This document shows, one piece after another, positions 12,516-22,378 of a stretch of DNA of 64,000 nucleotides. Every line of letters begins with the position of its first letter. Positions within the stretch are counted from its first letter, which is position 1. The notes beneath the pieces were generated by a model. That model searched no databases. It saw nothing but the letters and a program-made list of their open reading frames with translations, and was not told where the DNA came from. The DNA lies in contig NZ_JASZYT010000005.1 of NCBI RefSeq assembly GCF_030316765.1, forward strand, positions 1 to 64,000, written 5' to 3'. The stretch is from Variovorax saccharolyticus. GTDB taxonomy: Bacteria; Pseudomonadota; Gammaproteobacteria; Burkholderiales; Burkholderiaceae_C. Both the position numbers and the translations under genes were made by a program.

Positions 12516-12539
12516 GGCGCGCCGTTCGATCGGCGCGCC
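12516..12539 (+). promoter_or_regulatory. 9-bp hairpin directly after the cob riboswitch
   Basis: The inverted repeat GGCGCGCCG / CGGCGCGCC with a 6-nt loop begins six bases after the B12 box. It lacks a following run of T, so it is not a classical intrinsic terminator. It could pair alternatively with aptamer arms and act as the switching stem of the riboswitch. Its mechanism is inferred. Confidence 0.5.
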
Positions 12540-12595
12540 TTGTGGTGCGTACCTGCGGGGAAGCGGGTGAGCATGGCTGGCTCGGTATTTTTTCA

Positions 12596-13933
12596 ATGAT
12601 TCCCATCCCGTCCAGGCGACATGGCCCGGGCTCAAGCCGCTGTCCCGCGCTGCTGGTCACGGCACCCGCATCGGGCCAGGGCAAGACCACGGTCACCGCC
12701 GCATTGGCGCACTGGCATCGCAGCCAGGGCCGGCGTGTGCGCGTGTTCAAGACCGGGCCGGATTTTCTCGACCCCATGGTCCTCGCACGTGCCAGCGGCG
12801 CGCCGGTGCAGCAGCTCGACCTGTGGATGGGCGGGGAAGCGCACTGCGCCGAGCTCCTGCACGGTGCGGCTGCGCAGGCCGACCTGATCCTGGTCGAAGG
12901 CGTGATGGGGCTTCACGATGGCACGCCGTCGAGTGCCGATCTGGCGCTGCATTTCGGACTGCCGGTGCTGGCCGTGATCGATGCATCGTCGATGGCGCAG
13001 ACCTTTGGCGCCATCGCCCACGGGCTCGCGACCTATCGCCCCGGCCTGCAGCTGGCAGGCGTGCTGGCCAACCGCGTGGGCAGCGCGGGCCATGCGCAGA
13101 TGGTGCGCGAGAGCCTGCCGGCCGGCATGGCCTGGTACGGGGCGCTGCCGCGCGGCGGGCACTATGCGCTGCCATCGCGCCACCTCGGCCTCGTGCAGGC
13201 CGGCGAGGTGGACGACATCGCCGAGCGCATCGCGGCCGCCGCGCTGGCGCTGGCCGAGCACGGGCCGCTGCCGCTGCCGCCTGCGGTGGAGTTCAGCGCG
13301 CCGCCGGCCGCGACTGCGGACCCGGGTGCTCCCGCCTCGCTCGTGGGCGTCACCATCGCCATCGCGCAGGACGCCGCCTTCTCGTTCGTCTACGCCGCCA
13401 ATCTCGAGGTCCTGCGCAAGCTGGGCGCGCAGCTTTGCTTCTTTTCGCCGCTGGCCAACGAGCCGGTGCCGCAAGGCGCGCACGCGCTGTACCTTCCGGG
13501 CGGTTACCCGGAACTGCATCTGCAGGCGCTGGCCGGCAACGCGGCGACGCGTGAATCCATCGCCGCCCACCACGCCGCCGGCCGCCCGTTGGTCGCGGAG
13601 TGCGGCGGCATGCTGGTGCTGCTGGAGTCGCTCCGCGACGCCGCCGGCCGCGAGGCGCCCATGCTGGGCCTGCTGCCCGGGCAAGGCGCGATGTCCGACC
13701 GGCTGGTCAACCTCGGCATGCACAGCCTGGCGCTGCCCGAAGGCGAGGTCCGCGGCCACACGTTTCATCACGCCCGCATCGACACGCGCGCGCCGGCCGC
13801 GCTGCACACGCAGGCCCGCCGCCACCACGGCCAGGCCGAGGCGGTGTTCCGACAGAAGCGCCTTTTCGCGTCTTTCATGCATCTGTACTTTCCGAGCAAT
13901 CCGGCCGCCATCGCCGCGTTGTTCAAGCCCTGA
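12596..13933 (+). CDS. cobB: CobB, hydrogenobyrinic acid a,c-diamide synthase
   Basis: CobB amidates the a and c side chains of hydrogenobyrinic acid, using glutamine and ATP. The protein is 445 aa from ATG 12596. The N-terminal dethiobiotin-synthetase-like ATP domain begins ALLVTAPASGQGKTTVTAAL and continues with KTGPDFLDP. The C-terminal class I glutamine-amidotransferase domain has LYLPGGYPELH and the nucleophile Cys in LVAECGGMLVLLE. The start is uncertain: no Shine-Dalgarno sequence precedes ATG 12596, and GTG 12545 is an in-frame alternative. CobN in the same operon indicates the aerobic pathway and so the hydrogenobyrinate substrate. Confidence 0.93.
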   Translation: MIPIPSRRHGPGSSRCPALLVTAPASGQGKTTVTAALAHWHRSQGRRVRVFKTGPDFLDPMVLARASGAPVQQLDLWMGGEAHCAELLHGAAAQADLILVEGVMGLHDGTPSSADLALHFGLPVLAVIDASSMAQTFGAIAHGLATYRPGLQLAGVLANRVGSAGHAQMVRESLPAGMAWYGALPRGGHYALPSRHLGLVQAGEVDDIAERIAAAALALAEHGPLPLPPAVEFSAPPAATADPGAPASLVGVTIAIAQDAAFSFVYAANLEVLRKLGAQLCFFSPLANEPVPQGAHALYLPGGYPELHLQALAGNAATRESIAAHHAAGRPLVAECGGMLVLLESLRDAAGREAPMLGLLPGQGAMSDRLVNLGMHSLALPEGEVRGHTFHHARIDTRAPAALHTQARRHHGQAEAVFRQKRLFASFMHLYFPSNPAAIAALFKP

Positions 13934-13981
13934 TCGCGCGCCGGCAACGCCGCGGACGACCCCACCGAACCACCACAGCCC

Positions 13982-15067
<1,086 letters not shown>

Positions 15068-15088
15068 CGCGTCACCGAAGCATCGTTC

Positions 15089-18000
15089 ATGCATCTGTTG
15101 TCCACCCGCCCCGGCGGCCACGTCGAAGACGGCGGCCAGGGTGTCGTGCGCGTGGCGCAGACGCCGGCCCCGGTGGTCGTGCTCAGCGCCGCCGACACCA
15201 CCCTGTCGCTGCTCGCCGACGCGGCCGGGCAGATGGGCGCCGGCTATCCCGGAGTGCGCCTGGCCAACCTGATGTGGCTCCGGCAGCCGGCTTCCGTGGA
15301 CATGTATGTCGACGACGTGCTGCGCCATGCCCGCGTGGTGGTGATCGACCACCTGGGGACGCCGAGCGACTGGGCCTACCTGGTGGAGCGCGCCATGTCC
15401 TCGGCCCGCGAACGCGGTCAGTGGCTGGCGATGTTCTCGGGCGATGCCTTCGAAGACGTGCAGCTGCTCATGCGCAGCAGCGCGCCGCATGACGATTGCC
15501 GCCACCTCTGGCGCTGCCTGCGCGAAGGCGGGCTGGCCAACGCGAAAGCCTTCTTCTCGCTGATCGGCCACGCCGCGTTCGGGCTGGGCAGCCGGCCGGC
15601 GCAGCCGGTGCCGCTGCCTTCGGCGCTGCGCTATCGGCCAGCGGAGGCCGCCGGCCGCGCCCCGTGGAAGGCCGGCGCGCCGGTGGCGCTGCTGCTGTTC
15701 TACCGCGCCCATCTGCAGGCGGGCAACACGGCGGTGTTCGACGCCATGCTGGACGCGCTGTCGGCCGCCGGCCTGAACCCGCTGGCACTCGCCGTGGATT
15801 CGCTCAAGAACCCGGACAGCCACGCCGCGGTGCAAGCCCTGGTCACGGAGCACCGCGTGGCGATCGTGCTGAACGCAACCAACTTCGCGGTGGCCTCGAT
15901 CGACGGCAGCGACGACGGGAGCGCAGGCGACGGCGACAGGTCGCTCGCCACGCTGGCCGGGGATGCCCCGGTGCTGCAGCTCGTCACCGCCGGCGGCACG
16001 CATGAGCAATGGCTGGCCGACCCGCACGGCCTCGCGCCGCGCGATCTGGCCATGCAGGTGGTGCTGCCCGAAGTGGACGGGCGCATCCTCACGCGCGCCA
16101 TCAGTTTCAAGGGCATGGCCTGGCGCTGCGAGCACACCGAGCTCGACGTGCTCCGCTACCAGGCCGAGCCCGGCCGGATGGCCTTCGTGGCCGAGCTGGC
16201 ACGCCGCTGGTGCGTGCTGCGCGACAAGCCCAACGCCGACAAGCGGATCGCGCTGATCCTGGCCAACTACCCGATCGACGATGCGCGCATCGCCAATGGC
16301 GTCGGGCTGGACACGCCGGCGTCGACCGTCGCCGTGTTGCAGGAGTTGCGGGCCGCGGGCTACCTGACCGGGGATCTGCCCGCCAGCGGCGACGCCCTGA
16401 TCGCGGCGCTGCTGCGCGGCATCACCAACGACAGCGACGCCAACGGCGCCCGGCCCGCGGCGCAGAGCTTCTCCCTGGCCGACTACCTGGAAGATTTCAA
16501 TCGCTTGCCCGCCGACAGCAGGGCGGCGGTCAATGCGCGGTGGGGCGAGCCCGGGCAGGAGCCGACGCTGCGCAGCGGGCGCTTCACGATCGCCGGCCTG
16601 CGATTCGGCCATGTCTTCGTCGGCATCCAGCCGGCGCGCGGCCGTGGCGTGGACCTGGCGGCCACCTACCACGACGCCGACCTGGTGCCGCCGCACCACT
16701 ACCTGGCCTTCTACTTCTGGCTGCGCCGTGCCTTCGCGGTCGACGCGATGGTGCATGTGGGCACGCACGGCAATCTCGAGTGGCTGCCCGGCAAGAGCGT
16801 GGCACTGAGCGAGGCCTGCTGGCCCGATGCCATCCTGGGCCCGCTGCCGCATCTCTATCCCTTCATCGTCAATGACCCGGGCGAAGGGAGCCAGGCCAAG
16901 CGGCGCACCCAGGCCGTGATCATCGACCACCTGATGCCGGCGATGACGCGCGCAGAGACCTATGGTCCGCTGCAGCAGCTGGAGCGGCAGATGGACGAGT
17001 ACTACGAAGCCTTGTCGCTCGACCCGCGACGCGCGCGCCTGCTGCGCGAGGACATCCTCGGGCGCACCGTGCGCGAAGGCTTGCACGAGGAACTGGGCTT
17101 CGCGCCGCCGACCGACGAGGGCGCCCGGGAGAGCCTGTTGCAGGGGCTGGATGCCTATCTTTGCGAGATCAAGGAATCCCAGATTCGCGACGGCCTGCAT
17201 GTGCTGGGGCATTCGCCGCAAGGCCGACAGCGCATCGACACGCTGCTGGCGCTGGCGCGTTTTCCGGGCGGCACGGCCGCCAGCCAGAAGAGCCTGCTGG
17301 TCGCCTTGGCGCAAGACCTCGGCGTCGAGGGCGAGGACGGCTTCAGCGTGCTGAGTCCCGACTGGGCAGCGCCGTGGCGAGGCCCGCGCCCGCAGGCATT
17401 GCAGGCGCTCAGTGCCGAGGCATGGCGCCACGCCGGCCACACGCGCGAGCGGCTGGAACTGCTGGCCGCGCGCCTGGTGGCGGCGCAGGCGGTGCCCGGC
17501 GACACCCGGGCGGGCGCCGCCTCGCACGACGCCTTCGATGTCCATGCCTGGCCGCATGCGGCACCGGTGCTGCAGCGTCTGAAGGAAGTGCTGGCCCCCC
17601 GCCTCGATGCCTGCGGTCCGCAGGAAATGACGCAACTGCTGCGCGGCCTGGCCGGGCGCTTCGTGCCGCCTGGCCCGAGCGGCGCGCCCTCGCGCGGCCG
17701 GCCCGACGTGCTGCCCACGGGACGCAACTTCTACAGCGTCGACACCCGTGCCGTGCCCACGCCCACGGCCTACGCCATGGGTGCGGCGGCGGCCGAGAGA
17801 CTGATCGAGCGGCACCTGCAGGACCACGGCGCGATGCCGGGCGAGGTAGGCCTGTCCGTCTGGGGCACCAGCACCATGCGCACCGGCGGCGAAGACGTGG
17901 CGCAGGCCTTCGCGCTGCTGGGCGTGCGGCCGAAGTGGGCCGACGGCAGCGCGCGGGTGATCGACATCGAAGTGCTGCCGATGGCCATCCGCCATCGGCC

Positions 18001-18946
18001 GCGCGTGGACGTGACCTTGCGCGTGTCGGGATTCTTCCGCGATGCCTTTGCCAACGTGATCGACCTCTTCGACACCGCCGTGCGCGCGGTCGCCGCGATC
18101 AGCGAGGACGATGAGTCCGACGAGGTGAACCCGATCCGTGCCCGCGTTCGGCGTGAAGCCGCCGAGGCCCTGGCGGCCGGCCGGCCGGCCGAGGAAGCGC
18201 AGCGCCAGGCCACCTGGCGCGTGTTCGGTCCGCGCCCCGGCGGCTACGGCGTCGGCGTCCGGGAGCTGCTGGACGGCGGGCGATGGCAGGACGGCGCCGA
18301 CATCGCCCAGGCCTATCTGCAGGCCGGTGCCTATGCCTACGGGCAGGGCGGACACGGTGTGGCGGCGCGGGCCTCGTTCGAGCAACGGCTGGGACGACTC
18401 GATGCAGTGCTGCACAACCAGGACAACCGCGAGCACGACCTGCTCGACGCTGCCGATCACGCGCAGTTCCAGGGCGGGATGGCGGCCGCCGTGACGCACC
18501 TGGCGGGCGCACCGGCGGCGCTCTACCACGGCGATTTCAGCGTGCCGGGTTCGCCGCGCATCCGCAGCCTGCGCGAAGAGGTCGCGCGCGTGCTGCGATC
18601 GCGCGCGGTCAATCCGAAGTGGCTGGACGGCGTGCGCCGGCATGGCTACAAGGGCGCGGCGGAGATCGCCGCCACGGTGGACAACCTGTTCGCCTACAGC
18701 GCCACCACGGACGTGGTCGGCGACCACCAGTACGCGCTGGTGGCCGATGCCTACCTGCACGACGACGAGACGCGCGAGTTCCTGCAGCGGCACAACCCGC
18801 TGGCCTTGCGCAGCATCGGCGAACGCCTGCTGGACGCGATGCGGCGAGGCCTGTGGCAAGAGGCCGGCGACCACCGCGAACGCATCGAACACCACCTGCT
18901 GGCGCTGGAGCGCCGGCTCGAGGAACACGGCGAAGGACCGACCTGA
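15089..18946 (+). CDS. cobN: CobN, large subunit of the aerobic cobaltochelatase
   Basis: CobN binds hydrogenobyrinic acid a,c-diamide and is the catalytic large subunit that inserts Co2+. The product is 1285 aa, normal for CobN. Recognisable CobN/BchH blocks include VHVGTHGNLEWLPGK near residue 555, LPTGRNFYSVDTRAVPT near 875, and SVWGTSTMRTGGEDVAQA near 925. The C-terminal part contains DNLFAYSATTDVV. The stop overlaps the start of the ATPase gene (TGATG), indicating translational coupling with its partner subunit. Confidence 0.96.
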   Translation: MHLLSTRPGGHVEDGGQGVVRVAQTPAPVVVLSAADTTLSLLADAAGQMGAGYPGVRLANLMWLRQPASVDMYVDDVLRHARVVVIDHLGTPSDWAYLVERAMSSARERGQWLAMFSGDAFEDVQLLMRSSAPHDDCRHLWRCLREGGLANAKAFFSLIGHAAFGLGSRPAQPVPLPSALRYRPAEAAGRAPWKAGAPVALLLFYRAHLQAGNTAVFDAMLDALSAAGLNPLALAVDSLKNPDSHAAVQALVTEHRVAIVLNATNFAVASIDGSDDGSAGDGDRSLATLAGDAPVLQLVTAGGTHEQWLADPHGLAPRDLAMQVVLPEVDGRILTRAISFKGMAWRCEHTELDVLRYQAEPGRMAFVAELARRWCVLRDKPNADKRIALILANYPIDDARIANGVGLDTPASTVAVLQELRAAGYLTGDLPASGDALIAALLRGITNDSDANGARPAAQSFSLADYLEDFNRLPADSRAAVNARWGEPGQEPTLRSGRFTIAGLRFGHVFVGIQPARGRGVDLAATYHDADLVPPHHYLAFYFWLRRAFAVDAMVHVGTHGNLEWLPGKSVALSEACWPDAILGPLPHLYPFIVNDPGEGSQAKRRTQAVIIDHLMPAMTRAETYGPLQQLERQMDEYYEALSLDPRRARLLREDILGRTVREGLHEELGFAPPTDEGARESLLQGLDAYLCEIKESQIRDGLHVLGHSPQGRQRIDTLLALARFPGGTAASQKSLLVALAQDLGVEGEDGFSVLSPDWAAPWRGPRPQALQALSAEAWRHAGHTRERLELLAARLVAAQAVPGDTRAGAASHDAFDVHAWPHAAPVLQRLKEVLAPRLDACGPQEMTQLLRGLAGRFVPPGPSGAPSRGRPDVLPTGRNFYSVDTRAVPTPTAYAMGAAAAERLIERHLQDHGAMPGEVGLSVWGTSTMRTGGEDVAQAFALLGVRPKWADGSARVIDIEVLPMAIRHRPRVDVTLRVSGFFRDAFANVIDLFDTAVRAVAAISEDDESDEVNPIRARVRREAAEALAAGRPAEEAQRQATWRVFGPRPGGYGVGVRELLDGGRWQDGADIAQAYLQAGAYAYGQGGHGVAARASFEQRLGRLDAVLHNQDNREHDLLDAADHAQFQGGMAAAVTHLAGAPAALYHGDFSVPGSPRIRSLREEVARVLRSRAVNPKWLDGVRRHGYKGAAEIAATVDNLFAYSATTDVVGDHQYALVADAYLHDDETREFLQRHNPLALRSIGERLLDAMRRGLWQEAGDHRERIEHHLLALERRLEEHGEGPT

Positions 18947-20040
18947 TGACATTCCAATCCAATGAAGCGATCGCCGGCCCGGGGCTCGAAGCCGCGAGTC
19001 GAGCGACCTTCCCCTTCAGCGCGCTGATCGGGCAACCCCTGCTGCAACGCGCGCTGTTGCTGGCGGCCATCGACCCCGGCATCGGCGGCGTGCTCATCAG
19101 CGGACCGCGCGGCACCGCGAAGTCGACCGCGGCGCGGGCCCTGGCCGCGTTGCTGCCGCCGACGCCTGCCGGATCGGCTGCGCCCTTCGTCACCCTGCCG
19201 CTGTCCGCCAGCGTCGAACAGCTGGTGGGAACGCTGAACGTCGAGGACGTGCTTCGCGATGGACGGCTGCGCCTGGCACCGGGCCTCGTGGCGCGGGCCC
19301 ACGGTGGCGTGCTGTACGTCGATGAAGTCAACCTGCTGCCCGACGCATTGGTCGACGCCTTGCTCGATGTCGCCGCCAGCGGGGTCAATACGGTGGAGCG
19401 CGACGGCATTTCGGAACAGCACGCCGCACGCTTCGTGCTGGTCGGCACCATGAACCCCGAGGAAGGCGAACTGCGTCCGCAGCTGCTCGATCGCTTCGGC
19501 CTGTCGGTGGCGCTGGCCAACGCCAGCGAAGCCGGGCAGCGGACGGCGATCGTGCGCGCCCGTCTGCGCTTCGACGAGGATCCGCTCGGGGTGGCCGAAG
19601 CCCATGCCGGAGAACAGGCCCGTCTGGCCGCGGCAGTCGTTGCGGCCCGGGCCGGGCTGGCGCGACTGGCGTGGCCGGATGCCGTGCTGCAGCGCGCCGC
19701 GGAACGCGCGCTGGCGGCGGGCGTGGACGGGATGCGGGCCGACCTGGTGATGCTCAGGGCGGCGCGTGCGCTGGCTGCCTTCGAGGGTCGGAGCGAAGTC
19801 ACAACCAGCGATGTGGATTCGGTGGCCGAACTGGCATTGGCGCATCGACGGGAGGAGGGCAGGAGCGGCCCGGTGCCAGAGTCGAAGCCCGACATGCGGC
19901 AGGCGGCGCCGACGCCCCCCGGCAGCGCCGCAGCTTCCGCCAACAGTTCCCCCATGGGCGACTGGGGCGCGCTGCCGCCGATCCCCGAAGCCACTGCCCG
20001 CGTGCTGCCCGAAGGAGGGTGGCCGGCAAAAAAAGCCTGA
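18946..20040 (+). CDS. ChlI/BchI-like AAA+ ATPase, small chelatase subunit (zero-frame product)
   Basis: The 364-aa AAA+ protein has Walker A GPRGTAKST at residues 53-61 and Walker B GGVLYVDEVNLL with Asp126-Glu127. Sensor-type sequence VGTMNPEEGELRPQLLDRFGL follows, as in magnesium-chelatase I subunits. After the ATPase core come a Pro/Ala-rich linker and a stop at 20038-20040. It takes the place of CobS as the motor partner of CobN. The last codons before the stop are GCA AAA AAA, part of a frameshift cassette. A -1 shift there continues into the VWA domain and gives a 591-aa ChlD-like medium subunit. Confidence 0.9.
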   Translation: MTFQSNEAIAGPGLEAASRATFPFSALIGQPLLQRALLLAAIDPGIGGVLISGPRGTAKSTAARALAALLPPTPAGSAAPFVTLPLSASVEQLVGTLNVEDVLRDGRLRLAPGLVARAHGGVLYVDEVNLLPDALVDALLDVAASGVNTVERDGISEQHAARFVLVGTMNPEEGELRPQLLDRFGLSVALANASEAGQRTAIVRARLRFDEDPLGVAEAHAGEQARLAAAVVAARAGLARLAWPDAVLQRAAERALAAGVDGMRADLVMLRAARALAAFEGRSEVTTSDVDSVAELALAHRREEGRSGPVPESKPDMRQAAPTPPGSAAASANSSPMGDWGALPPIPEATARVLPEGGWPAKKA

Positions 20041-20088
20041 GCTGCCGCAGCCGCCTCATGCGCGCCGGGCGCGGAGGTCTGCGGTGGC
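20012..20088 (+). promoter_or_regulatory. Candidate programmed -1 frameshift signal inside chlI/chlD
   Basis: Four parts lie in order. First, an internal Shine-Dalgarno-like AAGGAGG at 20012-20018. Second, the heptamer A AAA AAA at 20028-20034, in phase with zero-frame codons AAA AAA. Third, a 6-nt spacer holding the zero-frame stop TGA (20038-20040). Fourth, a 10-bp stem pairing 20041-20050 with 20079-20088 (two G-U pairs), with a further 4-bp inner stem at 20054-20057/20074-20077. The distances match those of known -1 sites such as dnaX. The -1 frame stays open for 228 codons across the VWA domain. Confidence 0.8.
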
Positions 20089-20720
20089 CGAATCCACCTG
20101 CTCCGCCACTGCTCGCTCCGCCCACGCACACCGATGCCGGACCTGCGCGGTCTGCCATCGCATGGTTGCCCACCCTGCTGGCCAAGGGCCCGCGGCCCTT
20201 GCAGGGCGGGCACCTGCGCTACAGCCAGCGCCCGGTGCAGGCGGCGCGCCTGCACCTGATCGTGCTCGACACCTCCGGCTCGATGCGCCAGCGCGGCCGG
20301 CTGGCGCTGGCCAAGGGCCATGCCACCTGGCTCATCGAGCAGGCGGCGCGCGCCGGCGACAGCGTGGCCATGCTGAGCTTCGGCGGCCAGGGCGTCGAGC
20401 TGCGGCTGCCGCCCGGCCGGGCGCGCGCCTCCGGCAGGGAAAAGGTGCGAGCGCTGGGCGGCGGCGGCGGCACGCCGCTGGTGCAGGCCCTGGCCCGGGC
20501 CGACGAGCTGCTGCGCCGCGCCGAGCGCCGCGACGGCCCCGTGGAATCCTGGCTCTGGCTGCTGACCGATGGCCGGACGCTGGAGCAGCCGGCGGCACCC
20601 GAGGCCCCGCGGCATGTCGTCATCGTCGACTTCGACGAACCCGCGCGCGCCATCGGCCGCTGCGCCGCCTGGGCACAGCGCTGGGGCGCGGAACATCGCC
20701 TCGCCGGCCGATCCCATTGA
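20058..20720 (+). CDS. chlD: ChlD/CobT-like VWA domain, probably the C-terminal half of the -1 frameshift product
   Basis: This frame is -1 relative to the ATPase gene. It encodes a von Willebrand A domain with the MIDAS motif DTSGSM, a GGGGGTPL segment and VIVDFDE near the end, as in the C-terminal half of ChlD/BchD. The first ATG (20058) has no ribosome site and lies inside the stem-loop after the slippery sequence, so independent initiation looks poor. Read through the -1 shift from 18946, the fused protein would be 591 aa with AAA+, acidic/Pro linker and VWA parts, the normal ChlD architecture. It would complete the CobN chelatase. Confidence 0.82.
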   Translation: MRAGRGGLRWPNPPAPPLLAPPTHTDAGPARSAIAWLPTLLAKGPRPLQGGHLRYSQRPVQAARLHLIVLDTSGSMRQRGRLALAKGHATWLIEQAARAGDSVAMLSFGGQGVELRLPPGRARASGREKVRALGGGGGTPLVQALARADELLRRAERRDGPVESWLWLLTDGRTLEQPAAPEAPRHVVIVDFDEPARAIGRCAAWAQRWGAEHRLAGRSH

Positions 20721-20738
20721 CCCCCGAAAAAAGAAGCC

Positions 20739-21152
20739 ATGTCCCACGCAGCTCATCCGGCGCCCGCCGCATCCGTCACCGAAGTCATCGTCTGCACCAC
20801 CTGCCGACCGGCGGGCGCGTCGCGCGATGCGGCGGCGGCCGGCCAGGTCCTGCTGGACAGCGTGCGGACGCTGCATGGCGAAGACCTGCGTGCCGGCGTG
20901 CGGGTGCGCGGCATCGCCTGCATGAGCGGCTGCTCGAGGGCCTGCACGGTGGCCTTGCAGGCTGCCGGCAAGCCCACCTACTACTTCGGCGATCTGCTCG
21001 CCGACCCGGAAACGGCGGCCCAGGTCCTGGCCTGTGCCGGCCTGCACGCGCGCAGTGTCGACGGGGCGCTGCCGCGCAGCGAGCGCCCCGAGCGCCTGCG
21101 CAGCGGCATCCTCGCCAAGCTGCCGCCGTTCCTTTCGGCCGTGGTCGCATGA
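20739..21152 (+). CDS. DUF1636 small cysteine-rich protein
   Basis: This 137-aa soluble protein has the DUF1636 pattern: VIVCTTCR at residues 15-22, GIACMSGCSRACTVAL near 58-73, and KPTYYFGDL near 78-86. The Cys spacing resembles thioredoxin-like [2Fe-2S] ferredoxins and suggests binding of a metal or Fe-S cluster. It starts 18 bp after chlD and its stop overlaps cobG (ATGA). CobG is an Fe-S enzyme and CobN needs cobalt, so a redox or metal-handling role for either is plausible but unproven. Confidence 0.8.
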   Translation: MSHAAHPAPAASVTEVIVCTTCRPAGASRDAAAAGQVLLDSVRTLHGEDLRAGVRVRGIACMSGCSRACTVALQAAGKPTYYFGDLLADPETAAQVLACAGLHARSVDGALPRSERPERLRSGILAKLPPFLSAVVA

Positions 21153-22378
21153 GGCCTGCGCGCATGACACGATCCGATCCTTCCGAAGCGGACTCGCACG
21201 GCGTGGCCACCGGCCTGCGCCCTGCCGCCAAGGGCTGGTGCCCCGGCGCACATCGCGCCATGGCTTCCGGCGATGGCCTGCTGGTGCGCGTGCGGCCGCA
21301 ACTGGCGCGCCTGACGAGCGCGCAGGCCCTGGGCCTGTGCGCGCTGGCCGGTCGCCTCGGCTCGGGGCTGATCGACCTGACCCATCGCGCCAACCTGCAG
21401 TTGCGTGGCGTGAAGCCGGACGACCACGGCGCGGTGGTCGATGGACTCTGCGCCCTGGGCCTGGCGGATGCGGACGTCACGCGCGAAGGCCGGCCGCCGG
21501 TCCTCGTGGCGCCCTGCTGGCAGGCGGGCGATGACACCGAAGGCATCGCCAAAGAATTGCTGTCGCGCCTGGACGAGCTGCCCGCGCTGCCGCCCAAGTT
21601 CGGGTTCGCAGTGGATGCGGGGCCGGCGCCGGTGCTGGCTGCGGCCCCGGCCGACGTGCGCATCGAGCGGGCCCGCTCGGGTGGCCTGCTGGTGCGCGCC
21701 GACGGCGCCGCGGCCGGACATCCCGTGTCCCGCGCCGCGGCGGTGGATGCGGCCCTCGCGATGGCGGCCTGGTTCGCGGCGACGGCCCAGCGCGTCGAAC
21801 CGGCATCGCGGCGGATGCGTGGCCATCAACGGATCTTCAGTTGGACCGACGGCCCGCAGCCGCTCGAACCCGCGGCCGACCCGGCTTCTCTGCCCGCACC
21901 CGGCATGTCCTCGCTCGGACCGGTCTACGGCGTGCCTTTCGGGCAGATCGAAGCTGCGGCCCTTGCGGCGCTGCTGCGCGACAGCGGTGCCTCGGGGCTG
22001 CGCCTGACGCCGCATCGCGCCCTGGTCCTGGAAGGGGGACGGTGGTGCGATGCGGTGGCCTTCATCTCCGTGCCCGGCGATCCCTTGCTGCGCGTCGACG
22101 CCTGCCCCGGCGCGCCTTCGTGTGCCTCGGCCACGGTGGCGACCCATGCCGTCGCCCGGGCGCTCGCTTCGGGGCTGGCTGCGGCGGGCAGCGCTGCGCC
22201 GCACAGCCTGCACGTGTCCGGCTGCGCCAAGGGTTGCGCGCGTGCGCGCCCGGCCGATGCCACCTGGGTGGGGCGCGACGGCGCCTTCGATCTGGTGCGC
22301 GGCGGCTGCGCCTGGGATGCGCCCGTGCAGACCCGACTGCCTCCCGAAGCCTTGTGCTCACTCATCGGAATGCCCTGA
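21149..22378 (+). CDS. cobG: CobG, precorrin-3B synthase
   Basis: CobG is the O2-dependent Fe-S monooxygenase that turns precorrin-3A into precorrin-3B, the hallmark of the aerobic pathway. The 409-aa product has a sulfite/nitrite-reductase-like fold. Fe-S ligands are visible near the C-terminus as C-x5-C (ACPGAPSCAS) and C-x3-C (SGCAKGCARA). An N-terminal GWCPGAHRAM and LTHRANLQLRG fit the ferredoxin-like half-domain. The start ATG 21149 overlaps the DUF1636 stop; ATG 21164 is an alternative. Confidence 0.93.
   Translation: MRPARMTRSDPSEADSHGVATGLRPAAKGWCPGAHRAMASGDGLLVRVRPQLARLTSAQALGLCALAGRLGSGLIDLTHRANLQLRGVKPDDHGAVVDGLCALGLADADVTREGRPPVLVAPCWQAGDDTEGIAKELLSRLDELPALPPKFGFAVDAGPAPVLAAAPADVRIERARSGGLLVRADGAAAGHPVSRAAAVDAALAMAAWFAATAQRVEPASRRMRGHQRIFSWTDGPQPLEPAADPASLPAPGMSSLGPVYGVPFGQIEAAALAALLRDSGASGLRLTPHRALVLEGGRWCDAVAFISVPGDPLLRVDACPGAPSCASATVATHAVARALASGLAAAGSAAPHSLHVSGCAKGCARARPADATWVGRDGAFDLVRGGCAWDAPVQTRLPPEALCSLIGMP

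Noticed and set aside
12560..12600. MAGSVFFQ mini-frame as a real gene
   Set aside because: Only eight to ten codons with a weak ribosome site. Kept as a possible leader peptide in the findings, not as a gene.
20027..20040. A7 run read as a simple sequencing error that split a single chlD gene
   Set aside because: Possible, but the upstream SD-like element, the phase of the heptamer, the 6-nt spacer and the 10-bp stem together fit a frameshift signal, and the zero-frame product matches a ChlI subunit that the operon otherwise lacks. Raw reads would settle it.
20041..20088. Stem after chlI as a transcription terminator
   Set aside because: No T run follows it, and the next genes of the same operon continue at once.
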